Shown here: in pieces, positions 35,701 to 45,085 of the stretch | How the letters are laid out: every line of letters starts with the position of its first letter | Position numbering within the stretch: position 1 is the stretch's first letter | NCBI GenBank assembly: GCA_916048055.1 | Contig: CAJZHL010000006.1 | Location: forward strand, 372,001-436,000 | Length of the DNA stretch: 64,000 nucleotides | Reading direction: 5' to 3' | From: Pedinophyceae sp. YPF-701 | Lineage: Eukaryota; Chlorophyta; Pedinophyceae | The notes under the pieces: generated by a model | The model's database searches: none | What the model was told of the DNA's origin: nothing | What the model saw: only the letters and a program-made list of their open reading frames with translations | Translations under genes and position numbers: made by a program

Positions 35701-38415
35701 GCCGGCAACGGAAGACGCGCGGCGGGACGCGGCGCACGAGGCGGGCATGGAGGCAGCGCTGGCGGGCGCGCTGCGGGCGGCGGCGAGCGACGACAGCAGG
35801 CGGGCGCTGGGAGAGGCAGTGGGCAACCTGCTCGGCGGCGGCGGGGCGACGGAAGACGTGCGGCGGGACGCGGCGCACGACACGGACATGGCGGCAGCGC
35901 TGGCGGCCGCTGCGGGCGGCGGCGAGCGACGACAGCAGGGCGGCACTTGGCGCGGCAGTGACAACCTGCTCAGGCGGGGGAGACGGAACACGCGGCGGGA
36001 CGCGGCGCACGAGGCGGGCATGGAGGCAGCGCTGGCGGGCGCGCTGCGGGCGGCGGCGAGCGACGACAGCAGGCGGGCGCTGGGAGAGGCAGTGGCCGGT
36101 CTGCTCGCTGCCGGCGGGGCGACGACGGGTGCGCGGCGGGACGCGGCGCACGAGGCGGGCATGGCGGCAGCGCTGGCGGGCGCGCTGCGGGCGGCGGCGA
36201 GCGACGACAGCAGGCGGGCACTTGGCACGGCAGTGAGGAACCTGCTCGGCGGCGGCGGGGCGTGGGCGGTGCTGCGGCGGGACGCGGCGCACGAGGCGGG
36301 CATGGAGGCAGCGCTGGCGGGCGCGTGGGGCGGCAGCGACGACAGCAGGCGGCGCTGGAGAGGCAGTGGCCGGTCTGCTCGCTGCCGGCGGGGCGACGAC
36401 GGGTGCGCGGCGGGACGCGGCGCACGACGCGGGCATGGCGGCAGCGCTGGCGGGCGCGCTGCGGGCGGCGGCGAGCGACGGCACGAGGCTGGTGCTGGGA
36501 GAGGCAGTGAGCAACCTGTTCCCTGTACGCCGCTGGGCGTGTGCGCGGCGGGCGGCGGCGAGCGGCCACAGCAGGCGGGCGCTGGCAAAGGCAGTGGGCA
36601 ACCTTCGTAGAAGCGGCGGGGCGGCGACAGACGACGCGCGGCGGGACGCGGCGCACGACACGGACATGGCGGCAGCGCTGGCGGGCGCGCTGCGGGCGGC
36701 GGCGAGCGACGACAGCAGGCGGGCACTTGGCACGGCAGTGGGCAACCTGCTCAGAAGCGGCGGGGCGTCGATGGAAGACGCGCGGCGGGACGCGGCGCAC
36801 GAGGCGGGCATGGAGGCAGCGCTGGCGGGCGCGCTGCGGGCGGCGGCGAGCGACGACAGCAGGCGGGCGCTGGGAGAGGCAGGGAGATGCTTGTTGTTCG
36901 GCGGCGGGGCGACGGCGGGTGCGCGGCGGGACGCTGCGCACGAGGCGGGCATGGAGGCAGCGCTGCGGGCGGCGGCGAGCGACGGCAGCAGGCGGGCGCT
37001 GGGAGAGGCAGTGGCCGGTCTGCTCGCTGCCGGCGGGGCGACGACGGGTGCGCGGCGGGACGCGGCGCACGAGGCGGGCATGGCGGCAGCGCTGGCGGGC
37101 GCGCTGCGGGCGGCGGCGAGCGACGACAGCAGGCGGGCGCTGGGAGAGGCAGTGGGCAACCTGCTCAGAAGCGGCGGGGCGACGGAACACGCGCGGCGGG
37201 ACGCGGCGCGCGAGGCGGGCATGGAGGCAGCGCTGGCGGGCGCGCTGCGGGCGGCGGCGAGCGACGACAGCAGGCGGGCGCTGGGAGAGGCAGGGAGATG
37301 CTTGTTGTTCGGCGGCGGGGCGACGACGGGTGCGCGGCGGGACGCGGCGCACGAGGCGGGCATGGAGGCAGCGCTGCGGGCGGCGGCGAGCGACGACAGC
37401 AGGCTTGTTGTTGGCTGGGCAGTGAGCAGCTGGTTATCTGGCGACGGGGCGACGGCGAGTGCGCGGCGGGACGCGGCGCACGAGGCGGGCATGGAGGCAG
37501 CGCTGGCGGGCGCGCTGCGGGCGGCGGCGAGCGACGACAGCAGGCGGGCACTTGGCACGGCAGTGGGCAACCTGCTCAGAAGCGGCGGGGCGACGGAACA
37601 CGCGCGGCGGGACGCGGCGCGCGAGGCGGGCATGGAGGCAGCGAGCAGGTTGCTCACTGCCCGGCCCAGCGCCCGCTTGCTGTCATCGCTCGCTGCCGCC
37701 CGCATCGCGCCCCCCAGCGCTGCCGGCGGGGCGACGGAAGACGCGCGGCGGGCCGCGACGCACGGGGCGGGCATGGAGGCAGCGCTGGCGGGCGCGCTGC
37801 GGGCGGCGGCGAGCGACGACAGCAGGCGGGCGCTGAGAGCGGCGAGGAGCAACCTGCTCAGGTCAGGCGGGGCTGCGGCGGACGAGTGGGGGGCCGCGGC
37901 GCACGAGGCGGGCAAGGAGGCAGCGTTTGCGGACGATTGGGTGGCCGCGGCGCACGACACGGGCATAAAGGCAGCGCTCGCGGACGGCGGGGAGCGACAA
38001 CAGCAGGAGGGCGCTGGTCCTGACAGTGAGGAGCCTGTTCGTTTGCCGCGGGGCGACGGCGGGCGCGCGGCGGGACGCGGTGCACGAGACAAGCATTGAT
38101 GCAGCGCTGGTGGGCGCGCTGCGGGCGGCAGATATCGACGACAGCAGGGAGGCATTGAGACGGGCAGTGAGCAACCTGCTCGTAGGCCACGGGCCGGCGG
38201 CGGACGCGCGGCGGGACGCGGCGCACGAGGCGGGTATGGAGGCAGCGCTGGCAGGCGCGCTGCGGGCGGCGGCGAGCGATGGCACCGCCGGGGAGTGGCT
38301 TTGGGACATTTCGTTCAGGAGTGCAAACCATTTCGCCTACAGGTTTTGCGCTCTGTCTCGTACTCGAAGTACATGCTACGCTCTACGGCGACGGATTTAC
38401 AGTGTTCGGTCGTGA
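32765..38415 (+). CDS. Alpha-helical tandem-repeat (ARM/HEAT-like) protein ARM1, frame broken in the repeat array
   Basis: Open from 32765 to 36610 (1,281 codons); the coding signal then continues in a second frame (36366-38099) and a third (to 38415). The N-terminal half is built of degenerate helical units (AALGxAVxxLL-type pairs with DARRDAA linkers) and contains an internal direct duplication of about 1 kb. From about 35600 on it is a run of near-identical units of about 47 aa (141 nt), core GMEAALAGALRAAASDDSRR then ALGEAVGNLL, as in armadillo or HEAT solenoids, usually protein-binding surfaces. Related along its length to ARM2 (45086-48727). The frame breaks sit in units with small deletions (about 35905-35985, 36316-36360, 37920-38040). 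They are either consensus errors in a repeat or true decay. No catalytic motif, signal peptide or membrane segment seen. Confidence 0.6.
32831..33816 (+). repeat. Internal direct duplication in ARM1, first copy
   Basis: This block of about 986 nt recurs at 34013-35001 with very few differences, including one 3-nt insertion (GCGGTGGCGGCAGG against GCGGCGGCAGG). Both copies keep the reading frame. After the first copy the sequence diverges into about 200 nt of unrelated sequence. After the second it continues into the part that matches ARM2, so the first copy is the inserted one. Confidence 0.9.
34013..35001 (+). repeat. Internal direct duplication in ARM1, second copy
   Basis: Partner of the block at 32831. 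It runs from the CTGGCCGCCGCGGGCG start to GATGTGCTGGAGCG, then joins the segment (HVxxGVSLVEHA-like) that is collinear with ARM2. Confidence 0.9.
35600..38280 (+). repeat. Tandem array of about 19 near-identical 141-nt units
   Basis: Successive units begin at about 35717, 35858, 35994, 36135, 36276, 36408 and so on, mostly 141 nt apart, with some 129-nt units that lack the LAGA codons. Units are more alike than is usual for protein solenoids, which points to recent expansion or homogenisation. Several units carry 1-2 nt deletions that change the frame. Confidence 0.92.
37643..37720 (-). repeat. 78-nt inverted half-unit inside the ARM1 array
   Basis: The reverse complement of 37643-37720 reads as the missing part of a unit (ALGGAMRAAASDDSKRALGR then AVSNLL). 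The left and right borders are normal unit sequence and the length equals that of the segment it replaces. Because 78 is a multiple of three, the plus-strand frame stays open through it, but the helix pair is replaced by an unrelated Ser/Leu/Ala sequence. Confidence 0.9.
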
Positions 38416-38791
38416 GGCGACAACGTCGCGCTTTTGTCGGCGTTTGAGCTGTGATGTTGCAGGCAGCGCGTCACGGGTAGCACAACCCCCACTGTGAACA
38501 TCAAAGGCAGTTGAAAGGGGCTGGGAAATGGGTCACACCACCACACTGGTGCGCACCGGTCCCGACCGGCGGCAGGGTGACTGGGGGGGTTATCATCAAA
38601 CGCCCGATGTCCACGTGGGGATGAAAGCGCGAGGTAGCGCCCAGGTCTCCAAGCACGCGACCGGGGACTCGAGGGCGCACGGGCGCCAAAGCGAGAGTCG
38701 CGCGAACGGGGCGGCGCGGTGCGAGGGAGCGGGGTCGGCACGTCCTCAACCCGACCTGCTATGTTATCGTGGAGCCATCCACATCAACGGC
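38416..38791. other. Intergenic region ARM1 / Y1
   Basis: About 375 nt between convergent genes. No supported gene; the overlapping open frames here have no recognisable features. Confidence 0.4.
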
Positions 38792-39691
38792 TCACGGGCG
38801 ACCCTCCACACGCCTCGAGCCGTCCCTGTTATACTTCACCAGGAGCATCCCGATCGCCTCCCGCGACAGCACCATCCCCGGCCACCGCGCCCCCGACCGC
38901 ACCACGAAGTCGCGGAACCCCTCGTTCAGCTCGTACCCGAGGTGCGCCGTAGACGCCCGGTTCCGCCCCCGGAAAAAGACCTCCATTACGTACTCGAATC
39001 GCTCCTCGACGCTCCCGCCCTCCGCCAGCCGCTCCATGGCATCCTGTAGCGGGACGTCATAGTTGGGCCCCACCCGGTGGCCCGCCCACAGAACCGAGTG
39101 CACGCCCCTCACGACCTCCTCGACCAGGCGGGGCACGAAAATGCTGGGCGCCGCCCCCAGCAACGCCGGCGGCATCCCGGCAGGCAGCACCTCCCAAAAG
39201 ATGATGTTGTCCTCCTTCGCGAGGCAGTTCACGCTAGGCCTGCGATCGAAATGCACCGTCTGCCCCGCCGAGACCACGGGGCACGGCTGGTCGTCGGGGT
39301 CGCAGCCGCACAACATGAACGCCGCGTTGGTCTTCGCATGGACTTGCAAGTGCCCCGCAGCCCTCTTCTGCGCCTCGCTCATACCCGCAACAGCCCCCGG
39401 ACGCAGCGCAGGCCGCTCTGGAGCGACCATGCCAACAGCGGGCGTACCCACGCTGTTCACGTCGCTGCCCACGTCGAGTGGACTCCCTCTGTCCCACGCC
39501 ATCTGCTCGCAGACATCCAGGTGCCGTGCACTTCCGTCATCGAAGGCCCAGGGGCCGCTGGCGCTGTCGCTGGGCCTGGAACGCAATGCCAATGGCAGTT
39601 GGTCGTTGACCAGGACTCCGTCGATGTCCACCAGGATCTCAAACTGGTGCTCACCACCGGGCAGGTCCATCAGCAGCCCGTCGTCACTCAT
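38792..39691 (-). CDS. Unrecognised 299-residue protein Y1
   Basis: Single-exon frame read from the ATG at 39691, chosen because Y2 begins the same way (MSDD) and has the same length, although the frame stays open further upstream. Both proteins have 299 residues. The N-terminal third is acidic and diverged; from GMSEAQKRAAG on, Y1 and Y2 are almost the same, with a C-G-C-D-P-D segment, QTVHFDRRPSVNCLA, NIIFWEVLPAGMPPALLGAA, FVPRLVEEVVRGVHSVLWAG and EVFFRGRNRASTAHLGYELN. No known family, signal peptide or membrane helix recognised. It is convergent with ARM1. The strong protein-level conservation against a diverged N-terminus suggests a real gene. Confidence 0.65.
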   Translation of the reverse strand: MSDDGLLMDLPGGEHQFEILVDIDGVLVNDQLPLALRSRPSDSASGPWAFDDGSARHLDVCEQMAWDRGSPLDVGSDVNSVGTPAVGMVAPERPALRPGAVAGMSEAQKRAAGHLQVHAKTNAAFMLCGCDPDDQPCPVVSAGQTVHFDRRPSVNCLAKEDNIIFWEVLPAGMPPALLGAAPSIFVPRLVEEVVRGVHSVLWAGHRVGPNYDVPLQDAMERLAEGGSVEERFEYVMEVFFRGRNRASTAHLGYELNEGFRDFVVRSGARWPGMVLSREAIGMLLVKYNRDGSRRVEGRP

Positions 39692-40717
39692 CGCGGCCGA
39701 CTTCCGGTCACCTGGCGCTCCGAGGATCGTCAGGCTGGAGCCTGCGCAGCGCACCGCCTCGAGCGTGCCGAATTTCCTGCAAGAGTCGACACGTGCAAAC
39801 AGGCCAGCTCGGCTGTGGTCCGGCGTGGGCCAGCTGGGATCGAGCTCGGCTGGAGTCAAGGCGCACAGGGGCTGCTCACCGTGGGTTGGGGATTTGTTGC
39901 TTGCCGTCGAATGCCGGTGTTGGCAGTGACCGCGGAGTGCGGCCCGCGGAGGCAATGAAGACCCGCGGCGGCGTGCTCGCGCGTTAGGCACTAGTTTGCG
40001 CGGACTAGTGCCTAGCACTCCGTTGCGACGTCGCTGAGCCTCGACACGCGCCTTGGGTCCCCCGCAGACGCACCTGCCGCTCGACCACGCCGCCTTGACG
40101 CCCTGTACCGACCGGAACCGCGCCACGCCGCCTCGAACTGCCCCATTCGCGCCCCGTCGGGCCCGCCTGCGCAACCACCGACGCAGCGGCGACCCGAGGG
40201 CGACCCGGCGCCGGCCGAGCCCCGCGATCTGGCTCCGCACGGCCGCCCGGAAAGCCCGCGGCCACCGTCTACCGGCAAATGGCCCCTGCTACCGCCAACA
40301 TGGGGCCAAACAGCCCCTCCCAGCGCCCAACCGAGCTCGTGGAGTCGAGCGACCGCGACCCGCCCGCGCCTCCGCGCACCTCGTGACACCTCTCGCACGC
40401 TCCGCGCCACGCTCGCCGCTCACACCGCGCCGCGCCGCCTGCCACGCCCCATCCCACCTGCAGGAGCGCCCCGTCCCTCGGCCCCGGGCCGAGGTTGGGC
40501 CAACCGGCCTCCTGCGCCCCCCTGCACGCGTGCCACTCCCCGCGCCTCGCATGCACCACCAGCGCCCAGCCTCCGCTCGCTCCCCACCACCAGCCAATCT
40601 CCCAGCACCTCGCGCACTCCCAGCCGGGCCCAGCACACCGCTGCGCCGTACGAGATGACGGGCTTCTCTGCGCGGCTCCGCACTGAGCCCCGCCGACTGG
40701 GGCCAGAAGAGCCGCTA
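39692..40717. other. GC-rich intergenic region with one strong hairpin
   Basis: About 1 kb without a supportable gene. It is C-rich on the plus strand from 40100 on, giving long overlapping open frames of low-complexity Pro/Arg/Ala that look like composition artefacts. It contains an 11-nt perfect inverted repeat at 39985-40014. Confidence 0.4.
39985..40014. repeat. Perfect 11-nt inverted repeat (hairpin)
   Basis: Arms TAGGCACTAGT (39985-39995) and ACTAGTGCCTA (40004-40014) with an 8-nt GC-rich loop. It lies about 300 nt upstream of Y1. No run of T follows, and eukaryotic genes do not use such terminators; it could be a protein-binding palindrome, a footprint of a mobile element, or chance. 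Confidence 0.7.
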
Positions 40718-41900
40718 CTGGACCGGCCGTTCACGGACGCGGCGGGCGTGGACGTCAGGTCGCGGCTGCGGTTCGACTGGTCGCCGTGCGCGGGAGAGAC
40801 CTGTGCCACGCGCGCCGGCACGAGCGTCCCGCCGCGCGTCGTGCAGCAGACTGGCCCCTGCCACCGCGCGTGGACCCAGGTGCAGCCGGCTGGCGTGGAC
40901 GACGCAAGACACCCCCGGGAGACACTTTGTGACCCCCCGGCTCACTGTCTGACAGTGTCAGCCGGCTCAGGCGGACCGAGGGGCCGCGCATCCCCGCCTG
41001 GGCCTGGCTGACACTCTCGACGCTCGCGTCGTCGTCTGCCTGGAGGGCAACGGTGGACGGACTTCTCGCGGAGTACGCTATCGTCAACACTCGCACCTCG
41101 GTCTCCTGTGTGGCGCGCGGCTCGGACGAGCGCTCGACCTCGACCCGCGGACCACCGGATGCGACCCAGCGTGCTCGCGAACGCCCTCAAGTCGGAGATG
41201 GCCGCAGGCGCGCTCGCGAGCGCCACGAAGACATGGAGATCACTGAGCTGCGAGCGCCGGCGCGCTCCCAAGCGGAGCCCGGCATCATGTCGCGCCGCGG
41301 CTCACGCTGCGCCCCGGGCCGCCGACTCAAGTCTTCCTCCGTGCGCCCTCCCGGGCCCGGAGTCGCATCCACGAAATGAAGCTGCACGTGCGGCGCCTAC
41401 GGGGCGCGCTCGGCTCTGCGCCGCGTAGCTGCCGGCCGAAGTGCATGTCCATGCTGTCGACGCGGCCCGGGAGCGCGTGGCGACAGGTGAGCGCGTGGGC
41501 TGATCTTGATTGAGCGCCTGAGGAGGATCATGCTCGCGTTTCCAGCTCGTTCGACCACTTGCGTTGTTTGGTGTTTTCCTTGGTGCGCAGGTGGAGCGGA
41601 GACGCTGCAGCAGCTCGTGCTGATCCTCGCGGACGGGCGGCTGCACGAGAAGGAGGCCCTGCGTCGCATCGTGCGCGAGGCCGCCGAGCGTCCCGGCGTG
41701 GTGTACGCGTTCATCATCCTCGACAGCTCCGAGTCCTCGCTGCTCGACCTGCAGACGGTGGCGTTCCGGGGAGGGAAGCCGGAGTTCACGCGGTACCTCG
41801 ACAGCTTCCCGTTCTCGCTGTACGTGGTGCTGCGGGACATCGCCGCGCTGCGACGCTCGCCGACCTGCTGCGGCAGTGGTTCGACCTGACGTCGCGCTGA
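40718..41900 (+). pseudogene. Broken partial copy of the midasin 3' end
   Basis: Bases 40718-40778 match the midasin MIDAS region at about 28816-28876 (GGACCGGCCGTTCACGGACG and on; the Met codon of GTCATG is now AGG). About 670 nt of unrelated sequence replaces the next 50 nt. From about 41452 the copy resumes at the end of exon 3, keeps the GT donor and the AG acceptor of the last intron, and repeats the last exon nearly exactly. A 4-nt deletion (CCCG of CTGCCCGCGACG) near 41851 shifts the frame and truncates the protein. With no AAA part and a frameshift it cannot make midasin. Confidence 0.92.
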
Positions 41901-42179
41901 GCGAGTGTTCGGGATGTCCGTTTCGGATGCGATGATTCAAGCTGTTGCCTGTGCGAGTCCGTTGATAACCCTGGCGAAGGCGACCGCATGTCTGTGAAAT
42001 ATAATCACAGGAGGCGCTTGCGCGTCACTCACTATGGCTCTCGTACCAGCCTCGAAGAGTGAGAGCTCTGCGATGTGGCAGCAAGCCGCTGCCGCGTCAG
42101 ATCTCTGCGAACGCCCTGTTCAACGGCGATGAGCGAGGCGCAGAGGCTGTGCACTCCTAAACTTGACTAAGAGCAGCAT
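41901..42179. other. Gap between the midasin fragment and X2
   Basis: About 280 nt of moderate GC content. The similarity to the sequence after the true midasin stop fades within a few tens of bases. No gene seen. Confidence 0.4.
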
Positions 42180-43951
42180 TCAGCGCCCGATTTTTTCCGC
42201 TCTCTGAGCCGGCCGATCTTGGACCATTTTCCACGCTCTGTGCAGCCGGCAGCAAAGCCCGACGGCGACGCACAGCATCGAGCAACGGTGATGTAGCGGG
42301 TCCTCTTTCATCCTCAGAGCATAGTCCTCCCACGCGTGACAGTGAACGCATTCGACCTTGCTTTTTGGCGCCCTCACCACTCGAGCAGCATCCGCCGCTT
42401 CGTTTGATCTAGCCAACTGCTCGGCCCACTCATCGATGGTGTTGCTGAGATTTTCATATGTGCCGATCTCTGCGCGATCCTTAGCGCCCGACATCTGCAC
42501 GACAAAGACCTCGCTTCATCGACATCGCGCTTCGCAATGGCGCTGAACACCGGGTGCTGCTGATACGTGGTTCGACCGATAGTGCGCTATCATGTTGCTC
42601 GATCGTCCTTGCGCCCCTTAACGCCAGACCGCGCGCGGTAAGAACAGAAACCAGCAAACGACGTATGGGAGCCATCTGGACAGGTATCGCATGCGAGGGT
42701 GCATGTGTCATACTTGGACAGTCGACTCACCACAGAGAGGAGGATCTTGTGCAGGTGTCCCTTCGCCGCCGTTTTCGAAAAATGGACCATCGAACAGTCG
42801 TATATCCACGTCTGATCCTCACCAGGGTTCCCCGAAACGTCAACGCGACTGTCCGAATTAGATGACGGTACCTTGCGCGTGAACTCCTGACGTTCCTTGC
42901 TGACTGCCTGACCTGAACACAGCTTGAACGTCCCGCCACGTGATGTGTTCTGCTCCAGAAAGACGGAGGGGGAAAACGCGTTTCGGATTCTAAATTCGAA
43001 GACAGCTCGCGGCAGTACTTCGTTTGATCATGAGACTTGCGCATCCGCGAACGCACGCCGTCATCGGCCTGGGAACGTACTGGGCTGTTAGCTCTCGACC
43101 ACTCCTTGACAACGTGGTAGGCGAAGTCGGTTCCGCGGGGAAACGTTGCCAACAATGCTTTTCTGTCGGGGGGTTTGTTGTCGTGGTTGTCATACCACAC
43201 GTCGAGCCATACGGTGAGCCCCGCTCCGCGTCCACTTTCATCGCCTAGTACTCGCTCCCGGATCGTCAACGTCGTTTTCTTTTTCTTGCGTTCACGACGT
43301 TCGCCCATCAGCAGCTTGCGCAGATTTGTAAAGTCGTGGTTCCCTGCACACATTCACATTGGGAAGCGACATGACTCGCCGATCAGAGCTTGTAGACTCC
43401 GCACCATCGTAACGCACGACCACGGAAGCAGAATACGGGCGTAGAGCGCTTGAAACAACATCAGCACACAACAAACAACTGTGTCACGTGTTACGTGAAA
43501 CTCAATGTTCCTGTTTAACCAGCCGCACTTCCGCAAGCAACCGCCATCGCTGAATGTATCGATAGTTCGCGATCGCACCTAGAGTGTCGGCCCAGATGGA
43601 GCGGGCATCACGATGCGGTGGTTCTCCCTTCCTCAAGAACTCCAGCAGCTGTGCAGCCGCGGAATTATCTTCTTCCCGGTCGAACCCCTGTTCAGGGGGG
43701 AGCCCGAAACGTGCAAGCGCATCTACGAGCGGCTCCGGCTCGCCATCCCCGTTCTGAGGCGCAGTGTTGTGCCCGCCAGAATCATCAAAGCTTGCGTCAG
43801 ATGCGGCGCCCCCCTCGATTCGCTCATCCAGAGCTCCATCCAGGTCCATGTCAACGTAGGAAATCTCGCTGAATATGTCACCTCCGAAGACACTATCTTG
43901 TGCGCTCATCGCTGGTGACCCGGACGGGGGCGAGTGCTCGGATTCTGACAT
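42180..43951 (-). CDS. Unrecognised multi-exon protein X2 (diverged paralogue of X1)
   Basis: Family not recognised. Exons (minus): about 43535-43951 (acidic, MSESEHSPPSG), from 43343 down to about 43070 (NHDFTNLRKLLMGERRERKK and on), about 42920 to 42731, and 42494-42180. The final intron (42495-42730) has a GTGAGT donor and GTGCAG acceptor, phase 0, exactly where X1 has one (ILLSV|MSGAK against ILLAA|MSDAP). Shared blocks with X1 are (N/G)HDFT-LR-LL, then WIYDCSMVHF, then a C-terminal CVHCHAW...CSMLCVAVG. The proteins are otherwise strongly diverged. Lower GC than neighbouring housekeeping genes. The start was set at 43951 by analogy with X1; an in-frame ATG at 44026 also exists. It is head-to-head with ARM2. 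Confidence 0.55.
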
Positions 43952-45085
43952 TTCCAATCGATTTTCAGGACACCCAGCGGGGCGGGTTTCACTTCGAATG
44001 CCTGCAGAAGCGGGTTGATGCAGCATGTGGGAGCCGGACGCAGAGACAGTGTCACGCGGGCTGAAGATGTTGAATGCCTTTCGTGTCCTTCTCGCAGGTT
44101 GGCGAGCATGATGAGCTGCGACAAATGCGTGTACATCTGGATGTTTACCGTGTGGGGCTGCCTTCGCTGCTGCGCGACGCGGATAACGCTGGTGCGGTGC
44201 GTGAGATGGTGCACCGAAGTGGACTGCAGCTGCCTCTTCAAGCTTGCTGCGATGTCGCAGAATTCCGGCTCATACGATTGTCAGCGCATACCCGCATCGC
44301 AGCGGGAGGCGCCAGAAAATCACGGTGTTTTTCGGGGGGCGCCAAATCGGGGCGCCATAGCAACAGAGGAAACCGCCACTTCAGTGCAAGCTGGCGTCAC
44401 CTGACCGCTTCTGCGATGCGCGTGCTGGACTGTATCATTCGCAAGCTGTTCGCGATGCCCTGCGAGCTCGAGCCCTTGGCGCACGGAGCACACGATTAGG
44501 TCAGACCGGTGAGACTCAGGCTCGGGTCTGGCCCCGCGCGGCATCAGGGCGGCCAAGGGACGACTGGCGCTTGCACTATGCAGCGCAGAGCTCGTTGCAT
44601 GCGCTTACTCAAGGTTTCGAGCGCAGGAGGGCGCAGCGCGAAGAGGTGCCTCGGCAGTATCGGCGCTGTTGGCCCAGCATAACGCATGCAGCGAACCAGC
44701 TAGCTCCGGTCTGCCAAATCGAATCTCTCACCAAAGTCGTCCTCTCAAGGACGATGCGGGACGAAAGCGCACGTCCACCCGGTGGGAACGACTAGTGCTG
44801 GTGTACACCCTGCGCTGAGCAAGCTCTCGAGGTACGGACGCTGCCTCCCGAGGCGTGGTTTGCATCTCAATGGCTGGATGACAATCACGTGTATCACCAT
44901 GCCTTCAGCAAGCATGTCCCTCAAAGCCTGAAGTACAGCGTCTCTCGTGGAAGTGTCCGGCAACATTAATGTTCCACGCAACCGTCACCCTTCGTGCATG
45001 TGTGTGTGCGTACGCAGTCGTTGTGGGCGAATGAGAACTTGGCGATTGAGCCGAAGCGTCTGATCAAGCACGCGGGGTGGGCAGC
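43952..45085. promoter_or_regulatory. Divergent intergenic region X2 / ARM2
   Basis: About 1.1 kb between two outward-facing starts, the same arrangement as X1/ARM1. No gene supported; only short overlapping frames. No clear sequence similarity to the X1/ARM1 spacer was seen by eye. Confidence 0.35.

Noticed and set aside
35354-38155. A 933-codon minus-strand frame across the ARM1 array
   Set aside because: It is periodic only because the plus-strand units are. The one stretch resembling the solenoid unit comes from the 78-nt inversion.
35600-38280. CRISPR-like or satellite array
   Set aside because: Units are 141 nt with no short spacers, they encode a helical repeat, and the DNA is eukaryotic.
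40050-40650. Several long overlapping frames on both strands in the C-rich spacer
   Set aside because: Low-complexity Pro/Arg/Ala translations with no conserved motif and no paralogue elsewhere in the window.
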